A stretch of DNA of 64,000 nt from Bryobacterales bacterium (GTDB lineage: Bacteria; Acidobacteriota; Terriglobia; Bryobacterales; Bryobacteraceae), in NCBI GenBank assembly GCA_020851555.1, contig JADZCM010000022.1:1-64000 (forward strand). The letters are read 5' to 3'. A program made the translations under genes and the position numbers. The first letter of the stretch is position 1. The number at the start of each line of letters is the position of its first letter. The notes under the pieces were generated by a model. It did not search any database, had not been told where the DNA came from, and saw only the letters and a program-made list of their open reading frames with translations. This document shows, piece after piece, positions 52,640 to 62,403 of the stretch.

Positions 52640-53971
52640 ATGACCGACAGACGCGTGTTCCTCAAAGCAACCACGGGATCGGCGATCGGCGGCGGCCTGT
52701 GGAACCTGAACCCCGCCGCCCTTGGCGCCAACGAGAAGGTCACGCTGGCGCTCATCGGCGGGCGTAACCAGGGCCGCGGCGTGGCGCAGCGCGCCATCCA
52801 GGCGGGGGCGGTGTTCAAGACCTTCTGCGATCTGGATCCCTCCATTCGAGACAAGACGGGCGCGGCCATCGAAGCCGCCCAGGGCCGCAAACCGCAACTT
52901 GAAGAGCGCTTCGAGCGGGTTTTGGAAGACAAGGAGATCGACGCGGTCGTGATCGCGGCGCCGGATCACTGGCACGCGCGGATGGCGATCCTGGCGTGCC
53001 AGGCCGGCAAGGACGTCTACTGCGAAAAGCCGCTCTGCCAGACCATCCAGGAAGGCCGCCTCATGCGCGACGCCGCCAGGAAGCACAACCGCGTGATGCA
53101 GGTCGGCACCCAGCGCCGCAGCATGGAGCACTTCCGGAGCGCCGTGGAGCTGGTGGCGTCCGGCAAGATCGGGAAGGTGCCGCTCATCAAGGCGTGGGTC
53201 GACCAGATCCGCATCAGCATTGGACGGCCGGCCGATGCGACGCCGCCTCCAGGGGTCGACTACGACCGCTGGCTGGGCCCGGCTCCCAAGCGCCCCTTCA
53301 ACGAGAACCGGTTTCACTACACCTGGCGCTACTTCTGGGATTACGGCAACGCCGAGATCGGCAACCAGGGCATCCACGTGCTGGACGTGGGCCTCTGGGC
53401 AATCCAGCGTATGCGGGGCTTCGAGCCGGCCCAGTGTCTGCCCCGGCGCATCTCCTCTACCGGCGGCATCTTCTGGCTCGACGACGCCAAGGAGATCCCG
53501 GACACGCAGATCGTGAGCTACGATTTCGGCGGCATGCTGGTCAACTTCGAGTTGCGCAGTTTCGCCACGGATTACGTGCTGCCCCACTCCAAAGCGCCCG
53601 TCTCGACCAACAAGTTCGCCGGCGGGCCGGCCGATTTCTACACCGGGTACTACGGGACCGAAGCGACCGTGCTGGCGACCAATGACCGCTACGTCATTCA
53701 CTGGAAGGACGGGAAGGTTGAAACGGTCAAGGACACCGGCGGCTCTCACGAAGCCAATTTCATCGAGTGCGTGAAGAGCCGCCAACGCCCGAACTCGGAC
53801 GTGGAGATAGGGCGGCTGAGCACCATGCTGTGCCACCTGGGCAACATCTCGCATCATCTCGGCCGGGACGTGAAGTTCGACCCCAAGACCGAAACCTTCG
53901 GCGACGACAAAGAAGCCAACAAGCTCCTGGGCAAGGAATACCGCCCGCCTTACGGCTTGCCACGAGTCTGA
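52640..53971 (+). CDS. Gfo/Idh/MocA-family oxidoreductase, Tat-like signal
   Basis: 443 aa with a Tat-like start (TDRRVFLKATTGSAIGGGLW) and the NAD-binding fold (VTLALIGGRNQGRGVAQ). The EKPL sequence near residue 132 (YCEKPLCQT) is the family signature for the catalytic Lys. It acts on sugars or inositols by NAD(P). It lies 13 bp upstream of the GH9-like gene, so the two may be co-transcribed. Confidence 0.88.
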   Translation: MTDRRVFLKATTGSAIGGGLWNLNPAALGANEKVTLALIGGRNQGRGVAQRAIQAGAVFKTFCDLDPSIRDKTGAAIEAAQGRKPQLEERFERVLEDKEIDAVVIAAPDHWHARMAILACQAGKDVYCEKPLCQTIQEGRLMRDAARKHNRVMQVGTQRRSMEHFRSAVELVASGKIGKVPLIKAWVDQIRISIGRPADATPPPGVDYDRWLGPAPKRPFNENRFHYTWRYFWDYGNAEIGNQGIHVLDVGLWAIQRMRGFEPAQCLPRRISSTGGIFWLDDAKEIPDTQIVSYDFGGMLVNFELRSFATDYVLPHSKAPVSTNKFAGGPADFYTGYYGTEATVLATNDRYVIHWKDGKVETVKDTGGSHEANFIECVKSRQRPNSDVEIGRLSTMLCHLGNISHHLGRDVKFDPKTETFGDDKEANKLLGKEYRPPYGLPRV

Positions 53972-53984
53972 AAGGAGGCGCCGC

Positions 53985-55742
53985 ATGCACCGCCGCGGTT
54001 TTCTGCAAACGATGGGCGCCGCCGCGCCCGCCGTGGCCGCCGCCCAACAACCGTCCCTCAAGCAGGAGCGGGTGGAGGAACTTACGGCTCCGGCAGCGCC
54101 GGCCATCGCCATGAACCATCTGGGCTTCCTGCCGGGAGCGCGCAAGACCATCATTTTCCGCCTCACGGGGGGAGCGGCTCCGGCGGAGTTCACCGTGCGT
54201 GATCCAGGCTCCTCTCTCAAGCCGTTCCGTACGACCCGGCCGCTGCGCAAGACGGCCTGCGACTTCGGCGAATGCATGACCGGGGACTTCTCCGACGTGC
54301 AGGCTGAGATGATGTGCCAGGCTACGGCCGGCGGCGAGCGTTCGGTCCCCTTCTTCATCCGGCCGGACGTGTGGCGCCGCACCCTGCCCAAGGCCGTTTC
54401 TTATCACAAAGCGCAGCGCTGCGGGGTGGCCGTGCCCAACGTTCATCCGGCCTGCCACCTGGACGACGCCCGCCGGCGCGACACCGGACAGCACCTCGAT
54501 CTCACCGGCGGCTGGCACGATGCCGGCGACCTGCGTAAGTGGATGGACGCCACCATGATGAATGCCTTCGGCCTCCTCCATCTGGCCCGCAACCTGGGCG
54601 AAGCGTGGGACCCCGCCGGATCGGGGCTGGAGCCGGTTCTGGAGGAAGTCAAGTGGGGCAACCGCTACTTTCTCAAGATGCAGGACACCGACGGCCTGGT
54701 CTGGGCCGATGTGGCGGGCGGCGTCAACGGCGACAACAGCGACAACCACTGGACCGACAACCTGCGCGGCACGGAGGATGACCGCTACCTGAATCCCTCC
54801 AAAGGCGGACTGGTGCAGGCTATGTGGATCGCTCTCCAGGCCATGGTGGGACAGGTCTATCGATCTACCGACCCGGGATACGCCCAGGCCTGCCTCGACG
54901 CCGCCGTGCGCTGCTGGCGCGCATCCAAGCACGAGGGGAACACCCGCGACCTGAGCTGGTGGACGCTGGCCGCAGCCGAGATGCACCGGGCCACGGGAGC
55001 GGAGGAGTACGCCGCCGCGGCGGCTTCCCTGGGCGCGCAGCTTCTGGGACGCCAGAACGCCGCCTTCGAGGGAGGACAGAAATCGATTCGAGGCTACTTC
55101 CTCTCCCGGACCGAGCCGCGCGCCCCTTACGCCGAGGCGGTCTACTCGGCCCTCCCTCCGCTCGCGCTGATCACGCTCGCCGCGCAGTTTCCCGCTCATC
55201 CGGATGCCTCCCGCTGGCGCGACTCCGTGAGGATGCACCTGGACGAATACATCCTCCCGATGAGTTCACGGTCGGCGTACCGCATCGTGCCGTTCGGTGT
55301 GTTTTTCGGTTCCCCGACCAAGGAACTGTACCGCCCGCTGGCGGGCGAGATGACCTACCGCTACTTCCTGCCCGTCAGGCAGCGGTCCTGGTGGCTGGGC
55401 ACCACGTCGCACCTGGAGTGTTACGCGGCCCTGCTCGGCGAAGCCGCCCACCTCTTCGGCAACCGCGAATACCGCGACCTGGCCTACCGGCAACTGGAAT
55501 GGGTGATGGGCGCCAACCCCTTCGGCTCCTGCCTGATGACGGGGGAGGGGATGCGCAATCCGTATCCCCACAGCCGCTACGTCGGCCTGATTATCGGAGG
55601 CATCCTGAACGGCATTGCGGGGAACGCGCAGGACGAGCCGATCCTGGACATGGAGTACGGCATGGACTGGCGCACGACCGAATACTGGAGCCCGCACAAC
55701 GGTTTCTACCTCTGGGCTAACTCGGTGCTCGAGCGGGCCTGA
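53985..55742 (+). CDS. Glycoside hydrolase family 9-like protein, Tat-like signal
   Basis: 585 aa with a start MHRRGFLQTMGAAAPAVAAA, an N-terminal Ig-like/CelD module (MNHLGFLPGARKTIIF) and a GH9-type (alpha/alpha)6 barrel. GH9 landmarks are GGWHDAGDLRKW (catalytic Asp region), the HLECYA and MGANPFGSC helices and the end EYWSPHNGFYLW with a Glu near the terminus. Family members cleave beta-glucans or act as exo-glucosidases; the exact activity is open. AAAGGAGG precedes the ATG. Confidence 0.82.
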   Translation: MHRRGFLQTMGAAAPAVAAAQQPSLKQERVEELTAPAAPAIAMNHLGFLPGARKTIIFRLTGGAAPAEFTVRDPGSSLKPFRTTRPLRKTACDFGECMTGDFSDVQAEMMCQATAGGERSVPFFIRPDVWRRTLPKAVSYHKAQRCGVAVPNVHPACHLDDARRRDTGQHLDLTGGWHDAGDLRKWMDATMMNAFGLLHLARNLGEAWDPAGSGLEPVLEEVKWGNRYFLKMQDTDGLVWADVAGGVNGDNSDNHWTDNLRGTEDDRYLNPSKGGLVQAMWIALQAMVGQVYRSTDPGYAQACLDAAVRCWRASKHEGNTRDLSWWTLAAAEMHRATGAEEYAAAAASLGAQLLGRQNAAFEGGQKSIRGYFLSRTEPRAPYAEAVYSALPPLALITLAAQFPAHPDASRWRDSVRMHLDEYILPMSSRSAYRIVPFGVFFGSPTKELYRPLAGEMTYRYFLPVRQRSWWLGTTSHLECYAALLGEAAHLFGNREYRDLAYRQLEWVMGANPFGSCLMTGEGMRNPYPHSRYVGLIIGGILNGIAGNAQDEPILDMEYGMDWRTTEYWSPHNGFYLWANSVLERA

Positions 55743-55749
55743 GACGGGT

Positions 55750-56688
55750 TCAGATCAACCCGGCTTCGCGGAGCAGGGGCTTAAGGGCATCCAGGTCGCG
55801 GTGCATGAGGGCCAGGACCTTGTCCTTCGGAACGGTAAGCTCGCGCCGGCCCGTAGCGGCGCTGCCCAGTTCTTCGTACTCCATGTGCAGTTGAAGCGGT
55901 CCGGAGAAGCCGCCCGCCTTGAGCATCGAGAAGTAACGGCTGAGGTCCACCATGCCCTGGCCCAGCCCGCACCAGGCCGGCCGCCAGGCGCCCTGGCTGT
56001 TGCGCGCCCACCGGAAATCCTTCACGGCGGTGCCCCGCATGTACGGCAACAGCAGCCGCGTGCTGTGGATCCAGCCGCCGTAGCCCCCTTCCACCGTGGC
56101 ATGTCCGATGTCATAGTTCACCGACACCGCATCCGGGTCGAAGTCCCTCAGCAGCAGATAGAGGTCCCACATGGACGCGCCCACCTCGTTGACTCCGGAG
56201 TGCGTGTGGTACATGGCGCAGACGCCGTAGCGCCGGTTCAGGGCCGCCAGATCCTTGACCCGGATTTTGAACTCATCGAGTTGTTCGGGGACGCCCCGCT
56301 TCTCGTCGTAGCGAAAACCTCCCCAGCGGTACCTCCGGATGCCCTGCGCGGCCAGGGCCGCGATGACCGTTTCGCAGTACGGCGACTGCGTGTCCCGTAT
56401 GTCGGTGGTCGCCATGGGAACGGCAAGACCCGCCGCGCGGATGGCTGCGACCGCCCGCGGCAGGTCCTCCCGGACGCGTGCCGGAAGGACGTGCCCGCCT
56501 TCCCGGACCGTCAGGTCGACGCCCTGGAAGCCAAGCGCCGCGATGACCTGCGCCGCTTCGGGGATCTCCATCCATTGAAAGTGCTTCGAGAACGCGCAGA
56601 GGGTCACGCCTCCGCCCGTGGCCGCCGGTGCAGCCGCGCCTGCCATCAGAGCCGCGACCGCCTGGCGGCGAGTGAGTGATCGCGCCAT
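55750..56688 (-). CDS. Sugar phosphate isomerase/epimerase-like protein, Tat-like signal
   Basis: 312 aa with a start [21 protein letters not shown] and the xylose-isomerase-like TIM barrel ([32 protein letters not shown] and HMEYEELG). It lies on the opposite strand to its neighbours, convergent with the GH9 gene and divergent from the second enolase gene. Substrate unknown. Confidence 0.82.
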   Translation of the reverse strand: MARSLTRRQAVAALMAGAAAPAATGGGVTLCAFSKHFQWMEIPEAAQVIAALGFQGVDLTVREGGHVLPARVREDLPRAVAAIRAAGLAVPMATTDIRDTQSPYCETVIAALAAQGIRRYRWGGFRYDEKRGVPEQLDEFKIRVKDLAALNRRYGVCAMYHTHSGVNEVGASMWDLYLLLRDFDPDAVSVNYDIGHATVEGGYGGWIHSTRLLLPYMRGTAVKDFRWARNSQGAWRPAWCGLGQGMVDLSRYFSMLKAGGFSGPLQLHMEYEELGSAATGRRELTVPKDKVLALMHRDLDALKPLLREAGLI

Positions 56689-56731
56689 TCGACCTACAGA
56701 TTACAGTAGTATCCTTTTGAGAGCAACGAAC

Positions 56732-58126
56732 ATGACCACAGTGTCCCGCCGCGGGTTCACGGCCGCGGCCCTTGCCGCCGCCGCCGGGTGCGCCCGCTCC
56801 CGCCGGGCGGGGATACGAATCCGGGACGTGGGATTGGGCTACGAGGACTTCCGCTACCGCACGCCGATCAAGTTCGGCGGAGTCGCGCTGGACCGGGTCA
56901 CGCTCCTCAACGTGAATTGCATCGTCGAGGGGCGGGACGGCCGGGCCGCCATGGGCTTCGGCTCCATGCCGCTGGGCAACGTGTGGTCCTTCCCCTCGCG
57001 CGTCCTGTCCTACGAGGACACGCTCGGCGCGATGAAAGCCCTGGCGGAACGCATCGCCAAGATCACGGGCGGCTACGGCGAAACCGGCCATCCGATCGAC
57101 ATTCATGTAGCCCTGGAGCCGGAGTACCTGAAGGCCGGGGAGGAGGTTGCGAAGGAGCGCAAGCTGGCCGAACCCATCCCGAAGCTGTGTGCCCTGGTGG
57201 CCGCCAGCCCCTTCGACGCCGCCATTCATGACGCCTTCGGCAAGCTGCACGGCCGCAATTGCTACCTCACCTACGGGCCGGACCTGATGCCGCACGACCT
57301 CGGGCGCTACCTGGGACCGGAGTTCCGGGGAGAGCATCTTGACCGCTATGTGCTCAAGAAGGCCACGCCGCGCATGCCGCTCTATCACCTGGTTGGGGCG
57401 CTCGATCCGATCACCGAGGCGGACGTGAAGCAGCGAATCAACGACGGCCTGCCGGAGACGCTGCCGGAGTGGGTCAAGCACAACGGTCTCACGCACCTCA
57501 AAATCAAGCTGAACGGCGACGACCTGAAATGGGACGTCGAGCGCGTGCTCAGCGTGGAGCGGGCCGCCGCGGCGACGCACTACTCGCTGGACTTCAACGA
57601 GCGCTGCCCGAACGTGGACTACCTGCTGGCCTTTCTGAGGTCACTCCGGGAGAGGGCGTCGCGAGCTTTCGACTGCGTGCAGTATGTCGAACAGCCCACG
57701 GCGCGCGATCTGAAGGCGCACCGGGAGAACGTCATGCACGAGGCCGCGAAGCTGAAACCGGTGGTGATCGATGAATCGCTGACCGGCCTGGAGAGCCTCC
57801 TGCTGGCGCGCGAGATGGGCTACACGGGGGCGGCCTTGAAGGCCTGCAAGGGCCAGAGCCAGGCCGTGCTCATGGCCGCCGCGGCGCAGAAATACAAGAT
57901 GTTCCTCTGCGTGCAGGACCTGACCTGTCCCGGAGCCTCGCTCGTGCACTCCGCCGGGCTCGCCGCGCATATCCCCGGGGTGGCGGCCATCGAGGCCAAT
58001 GCCCGCCAGTACGTTCCGGCGGCCAACCAGGGGTGGGAGAAGAAGTTCCCGGGCGTATTCGTGGTGCAAGACGGCGTGATGGACACCAGCGGGCTAGACG
58101 GGCCGGGCCTTAGCGCCACCGCGTAG
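56732..58126 (+). CDS. Enolase-superfamily protein (MLE/epimerase-like), lipoprotein/Tat-like start
   Basis: 464 aa. The start [22 protein letters not shown] combines a twin-Arg and a lipobox-like Cys. The barrel shows HLKIKLNG (KxK), [23 protein letters not shown] and a late Lys in LKACKGQSQ, the pattern of muconate-lactonizing/dipeptide-epimerase enzymes. Substrate unknown. Chosen start ATG 56732 just after the 44-bp gap from the divergent gene. Confidence 0.82.
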   Translation: MTTVSRRGFTAAALAAAAGCARSRRAGIRIRDVGLGYEDFRYRTPIKFGGVALDRVTLLNVNCIVEGRDGRAAMGFGSMPLGNVWSFPSRVLSYEDTLGAMKALAERIAKITGGYGETGHPIDIHVALEPEYLKAGEEVAKERKLAEPIPKLCALVAASPFDAAIHDAFGKLHGRNCYLTYGPDLMPHDLGRYLGPEFRGEHLDRYVLKKATPRMPLYHLVGALDPITEADVKQRINDGLPETLPEWVKHNGLTHLKIKLNGDDLKWDVERVLSVERAAAATHYSLDFNERCPNVDYLLAFLRSLRERASRAFDCVQYVEQPTARDLKAHRENVMHEAAKLKPVVIDESLTGLESLLLAREMGYTGAALKACKGQSQAVLMAAAAQKYKMFLCVQDLTCPGASLVHSAGLAAHIPGVAAIEANARQYVPAANQGWEKKFPGVFVVQDGVMDTSGLDGPGLSATA

Positions 58127-58244
58127 GAGTGACGCGCGGCCGGCCCCGCGCTGCGCCCCGCGCCGGGCCAGGGCCGCGGATGGGGTTTGCTCTTGCGGTT
58201 CGCAGGGCGCGGCTGCATAATGAGGGCAGCCGAGGGAGGGTGAT

Positions 58245-59552
58245 ATGGATCGTAGATCATTCGTAGCGGCGGCGGCCGCGGCCGGCGCTCCGCAACTACC
58301 GGGCCAGGCCGGGAAGCCGGTCCGCGACAAGCCCTTGCGAGGAGACCACTGGGGACCGCTCTACTACGACGAGGCCGAGCGGAGCCAGGTCGTCGAAGTC
58401 GTGGATACCGGCGTGCCTTTCCGTTTCGCGGGGCGCGGCGGAGTCAACCCGCTGAAGGCCGCCACCTTTGAGAAGGAGTTTGCGGCGAAGATCGGGACTC
58501 GCTATGCGCTGGCTCTCAGTTCCGGCACCGGCGCGCTGGAGTGCGCCATGGCCGCGTTGCAGATTGGACCGGGCGACGAGGTCATCCTGCCCGCCTGGAC
58601 CTGGCATTCCACCTGCACCGCGGTTATCCGCGCCGGCGCGCTGCCGGTTTTTGCCGAGATCGACGAGTCGTTCAACATTGACCCCGCCGACATCGAGCAC
58701 CGGATCACCCCGCAGACCCGGGCCATCATCGCCGTCCACTTGCAGGGAAACTCCGCCGACCTGGACCCCATTCTGGCCATCGCCCGCAAGCACCGCCTGC
58801 GCGTGGTGGAGGACTGCTCCCAGGCCGTGGGCGCAAGCTACAAGGGGCGGCGGCTCGGCTCGCTGGGCGACATCGGCACCTACAGCCACCAGGAGAGCAA
58901 GACCATCACCTCGGGCGAAGGCGGCTCGGTGGTGACCAGCGACCCGGAGTTGTTCGAGCGCGCCTGCCGGTTTCACGACGTGGGCAGCCTGTCCCAGCCG
59001 CACCAGCAGATGCTGGGCGCGGCCAGGCTCGCGCCATTCGTGGGGACTAATTTCCGCATGAGCGAGTTCACCGGCGGCGTGATGCTGGCCCAGTTGCGGA
59101 AGCTGGACAGTATCCTGGAGGCGGCGCGAGGCAACTCGGCCAGGGTCTACGAGGGGCTGCGGGACGTGCCGGGGATTCGCTTCCGCCTGCGGCCGGATCC
59201 GGCTGGGGACCTGGGGTCGCCGGTCTTTGTGGGGTTCGCCACGAAGGCGCAGCGGGATCGCTACCTGGAGCTGATGAAGGCAGAGAACGTGCCCGCCGGG
59301 GGTCCGCAGGGCTCGGTGATTCTGCCTATCCAGTCCTACATTGAGAAGAAGATCGCCACGCACCCGGCCTGGCCGACCTGGAACACGCCGCGCGGCAAGG
59401 CGATCCAATACGGGGCCGCCAGTTGTCCCCGCACCATCGACATTCTCAACCGCTTCGCCGGCGTGCCCGTCGGCCCCAAGTACACGCGGAGCGACATCGC
59501 CGACATCATCGCCGCGGTCCGCAAGACGTACCCCCGGGCAGCGGCGTCATAG
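58245..59552 (+). CDS. DegT/DnrJ/EryC1-family PLP enzyme with Tat-like start
   Basis: 435 aa. Start MDRRSFVAAAAAAGAPQLPG looks like a Tat signal. The aspartate-aminotransferase-fold residues are VVEDCSQAVGASYKGR and SHQESKTITSGEGG with the PLP Lys. Such enzymes transaminate keto-sugars; an exported one is unusual and would need cofactor loading before Tat export. GGAGGGTGAT precedes the ATG. Confidence 0.85.
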   Translation: MDRRSFVAAAAAAGAPQLPGQAGKPVRDKPLRGDHWGPLYYDEAERSQVVEVVDTGVPFRFAGRGGVNPLKAATFEKEFAAKIGTRYALALSSGTGALECAMAALQIGPGDEVILPAWTWHSTCTAVIRAGALPVFAEIDESFNIDPADIEHRITPQTRAIIAVHLQGNSADLDPILAIARKHRLRVVEDCSQAVGASYKGRRLGSLGDIGTYSHQESKTITSGEGGSVVTSDPELFERACRFHDVGSLSQPHQQMLGAARLAPFVGTNFRMSEFTGGVMLAQLRKLDSILEAARGNSARVYEGLRDVPGIRFRLRPDPAGDLGSPVFVGFATKAQRDRYLELMKAENVPAGGPQGSVILPIQSYIEKKIATHPAWPTWNTPRGKAIQYGAASCPRTIDILNRFAGVPVGPKYTRSDIADIIAAVRKTYPRAAAS

Positions 59553-59571
59553 GGGAGAAGATCACCTGGGA

Positions 59572-59648
59572 TGGTGGGCGCGACAGGACTCGAACCTGTG
59601 ACCTCCTGCGTGTGAAGCAGGCGCTCTAACCAACTGAGCTACGCGCCC
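59572..59648 (-). tRNA. tRNA-Val (CAC)
   Basis: Minus-strand cloverleaf with acceptor GGGCGCG/CGCGCCC, anticodon stem CCTGC/GCAGG with loop TTCACAC (anticodon CAC) and a T arm ACAGG-TTCGAGT-CCTGT. The CCA end is encoded. Confidence 0.95.
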
Positions 59649-59715
59649 TGTTCTCCTCATGCTACCAGACGCGCGCGCGGCGCGGGGAAAACCGCGCGCG
59701 CCGCTGCCGCGCCGC

Positions 59716-60138
59716 TCAGCCGGCCTCTTTCATCCCTGTTTCCAGGCTTGTGCCCTTGATATACGCGATCCCCTTGAAGAGGGCCACCAGTTCTCCGTCC
59801 TCGCCGGTCACGCGGATCACACAGGTCGAGAGCTTGCGCGTGCGGCAGATCTCCTCCGCGGTTGCGGTCAGCCTCCCCGAGGAGACCGCCTTGAAAACGG
59901 TGATATCCGCCTGGCACGAAACCGCCAGCACGCCGTAGGAGTTGGAGGCAGCGGCGAACGCCAGGTCAGCCAGCGTAAACAGCACGCCGCCCTGCACGAT
60001 GCCCACGGCGTTGAGATGCCCGGGGCCGACCTGCATCTCGGTCCGGGCGAATCCCTGGCGGACCTCCACCACGCGCATCCCGTTCCCGCTGGCGAACCGG
60101 TCGCCGCCAAAGAACTCCGCCAATTGCCGGCCTTCCAT
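59716..60138 (-). CDS. PaaI-like hotdog thioesterase
   Basis: 140 aa with the hotdog-fold PaaI pattern: HLNAVGIVQGGVLFTLADLAF (quoted in part) and a beta-rich C-terminus ending in GIAYIKG. It hydrolyses acyl-CoA thioesters; the substrate is unknown. ATG 60138 starts the domain. It is divergent from the MoxR gene. Confidence 0.85.
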   Translation of the reverse strand: MEGRQLAEFFGGDRFASGNGMRVVEVRQGFARTEMQVGPGHLNAVGIVQGGVLFTLADLAFAAASNSYGVLAVSCQADITVFKAVSSGRLTATAEEICRTRKLSTCVIRVTGEDGELVALFKGIAYIKGTSLETGMKEAG

Positions 60139-60200
60139 CGTCGTGTCCCTTTCTCTCCGCTGTCCGCGCCCGCGCGGCGGATCCATTATTATGGCAAGTG

Positions 60201-61166
60201 ATGAACCAGCGGGACACGCCCGACTCCCCGCCCGCGGCCGCCGCGAGTCTCCTGCAACTGGAGGAGAGCCTTACCCGGACGGTCCGCGGCAAGCCGGAGG
60301 TGGTGCGTCTCTCTCTTGTCTGCCTGCTCGCCAGGGGCCACCTTCTCATCGAGGACGTCCCCGGCGTGGGGAAGACCACGCTGGCCCAGGCGCTGGCGCG
60401 CTCCACGCGCTGCACCTTCCACCGGCTACAGTTCACCAGTGATATGCTGCCGAGCGACGTGATCGGCGTCACCATCTACAACGCGCAGTCGCAGTCGTTC
60501 GAGTACAAAAAGGGGCCTATTTTCACCCATTTTCTGCTGGCCGACGAGATTAACCGCACCACCCCGAAAACGCAGTCCGCGCTGCTGGAGGCCATGAACG
60601 AGCGGCAGGTCACCGTGGACGGGCGTTCCTATCCGCTGCCCGAGCCCTTCATGGTCATCGCGACGCAGAACCCGGTCGAGCACCACGGCACCTACCCGCT
60701 GCCGGAATCGCAGCTCGACCGGTTCCTGCTGCGGCTGCGCATGGGTTACCCCGATCCGGCCAGCGAACGGGAGATTCTCAGGAACCGGGAGACCGCCGGC
60801 GTGCAGGAGGCATCGGCCGTGGAGGCCGCCGGCGTGCTGGAACTCCAGAGCCGGGCCAGGGAAGTGAAGGTGGACGACGCGCTGGTGGACTACATGATGG
60901 CCGTGGTGGAGAGAACGCGCCGCCACGAGTCGCTCTCCCTCGGCGTGAGCCCGCGCGGCGCACAGGCTCTGTACCGGGCCGCACAGGCGCTGGCGCTGGC
61001 CGGAGGCAGGGATTACGCCATCCCGGACGACGTGAAACGGCTGGTCATTCCGGTCTTCGCCCACCGGATCATGATCAACACACGGGTGGCGCTGGCGCAG
61101 CGCCCGCTGGAACTGGCGGAAAGGATTCTGACCGAGATTCTGACGGACGTGGAAGTGCCGCTGTAA
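60201..61166 (+). CDS. MoxR-family AAA+ ATPase
   Basis: 321 aa with Walker A EDVPGVGKTTLAQAL, Walker B FLLADEINRTTPKTQSALLEAM (quoted in part) and sensor-region ATQNPVEHHGTYPLPESQLDRFLLR (quoted in part). MoxR proteins act as chaperones for metalloenzymes or stress complexes, often next to a DUF58/vWA gene, which is absent here. GTG 60198 is an in-frame alternative to the ATG used. Confidence 0.92.
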   Translation: MNQRDTPDSPPAAAASLLQLEESLTRTVRGKPEVVRLSLVCLLARGHLLIEDVPGVGKTTLAQALARSTRCTFHRLQFTSDMLPSDVIGVTIYNAQSQSFEYKKGPIFTHFLLADEINRTTPKTQSALLEAMNERQVTVDGRSYPLPEPFMVIATQNPVEHHGTYPLPESQLDRFLLRLRMGYPDPASEREILRNRETAGVQEASAVEAAGVLELQSRAREVKVDDALVDYMMAVVERTRRHESLSLGVSPRGAQALYRAAQALALAGGRDYAIPDDVKRLVIPVFAHRIMINTRVALAQRPLELAERILTEILTDVEVPL

Positions 61167-61229
61167 AGGATACGGGGAATTGCCGGGGCGTCCGAGGCCG
61201 GATGCGCCGGGCCGCTCCGATGACCGGCT

Positions 61230-62303
61230 ATGCGAACCGCTATCATCGGCCTGCCAATGGTGGGCAAGACTTCACTGTTCACCATCCTCACCGGCGTGCA
61301 CGAGCACGCGCGCGTGGGGAGCGTGGAGGCCCGCCTGGGCGCCGCCACGGTTCCGGACCCGCGCGCCGAGGCGCTGGCCGGCGTCTTCCGGCCGCAGCGC
61401 GTGGCGCACGCCACCCTCGAGTACCTCAACTTCCCGGCCATTTCCAAAGAGGCGCTGCGCGAGCCGGCCTACCTGGGCAGCCTGCGCGTTGTGGACGCCC
61501 TGGCGCACGTCGTCCGGCTCTTCGCCAGCGACACCGTGCCCCACGAGAAAGGCTCGGTCGATCCCCTGCGCGATCTCCAGGATGTCGAGGCCGAGCTGAT
61601 CTTCAGCGATCTGATCGTCACCGAGAAACGGCTGGAGCGCCTCGACCGCGACCGCAAGAAGATCAAGAGCGCCGATCTGGAGCACGAGTTCGAGATTCTG
61701 GGGCGGGTGAGGGCTGCGCTGGAGTCGAACACGCCCCTGCGCCAGATGCAGGTATCCGGCGAGGACGAGAAGCGCATCCGCGGGTTCCAGTTTCTTTCCC
61801 AGAAGCCGATGCTTTACGTGCTCAACATCGGCGAGGACGAAGCCCCAAGGTTGCACGAGATCGAGGCGCAGTACCGCGAAGGCCCGCTGGCGGGAAAAGC
61901 GGGCGCCGTCGCCGTCGCCATCTGCGGCAAGGTGGAAGCGGAACTGGCGGATCTGGAGCCCGGGGAAGCCCGCGAATACCTGGCGAGCTTCGGCTTGGAG
62001 GAGCCGGGTCTCGAGCGCGTGATCTCCGCCACCTGCGGTCTTCTGGGGCTGATCTCTTTCCTCACCGCGAGTGAAACCGAAGTTCACGCCTGGATCATCC
62101 CGGCGGGCTCTACCGCGCTTAGGGCCGCGGGCGCCGTCCATACCGACTTCGAGAAGAAGTTCATACGGGCCGAAGTCGTGGACTGGAAGCACCTGGTGGA
62201 TGCCGGCGGTTACGCCGGAGCCCGCGAGCGGGGCTGGCTGCGCCTGGAAGGCAAGGAGTACATCGTCAAGGACGGCGACGTGCTGCTGATCCGGCACGGA
62301 TGA
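61230..62303 (+). CDS. ychF: YchF/OLA1-like P-loop GTPase/ATPase
   Basis: 357 aa with the P-loop IIGLPMVGKTSLFT, an effector region and the C-terminal TGS/DUF933-like domain (ETEVHAWIIPAGSTALRAAGAVHTDFEKKF, quoted in part). YchF is an unusual ATP-preferring member of the Obg group that binds ribosomes. The NKxD-like site reads NIGED. Typical YchF has about 365 aa. Confidence 0.88.
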   Translation: MRTAIIGLPMVGKTSLFTILTGVHEHARVGSVEARLGAATVPDPRAEALAGVFRPQRVAHATLEYLNFPAISKEALREPAYLGSLRVVDALAHVVRLFASDTVPHEKGSVDPLRDLQDVEAELIFSDLIVTEKRLERLDRDRKKIKSADLEHEFEILGRVRAALESNTPLRQMQVSGEDEKRIRGFQFLSQKPMLYVLNIGEDEAPRLHEIEAQYREGPLAGKAGAVAVAICGKVEAELADLEPGEAREYLASFGLEEPGLERVISATCGLLGLISFLTASETEVHAWIIPAGSTALRAAGAVHTDFEKKFIRAEVVDWKHLVDAGGYAGARERGWLRLEGKEYIVKDGDVLLIRHG

Positions 62304-62403
62304 GAGCGGGCGGCCGGGAGGACCGTCACGCATGCGCCGCGAAGCAACGGCGCCCGCTTGCAGGAAGGGCAGCCACGCCCGCCGTTGATGCTAGCCTGGG
62401 TGA

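Noticed and set aside
52550-54391. 613-aa minus-strand frame opposite the Gfo/Idh/MocA and GH9-like genes
   Set aside because: Shadow frame; the + strand products have catalytic motifs, the minus frame none.
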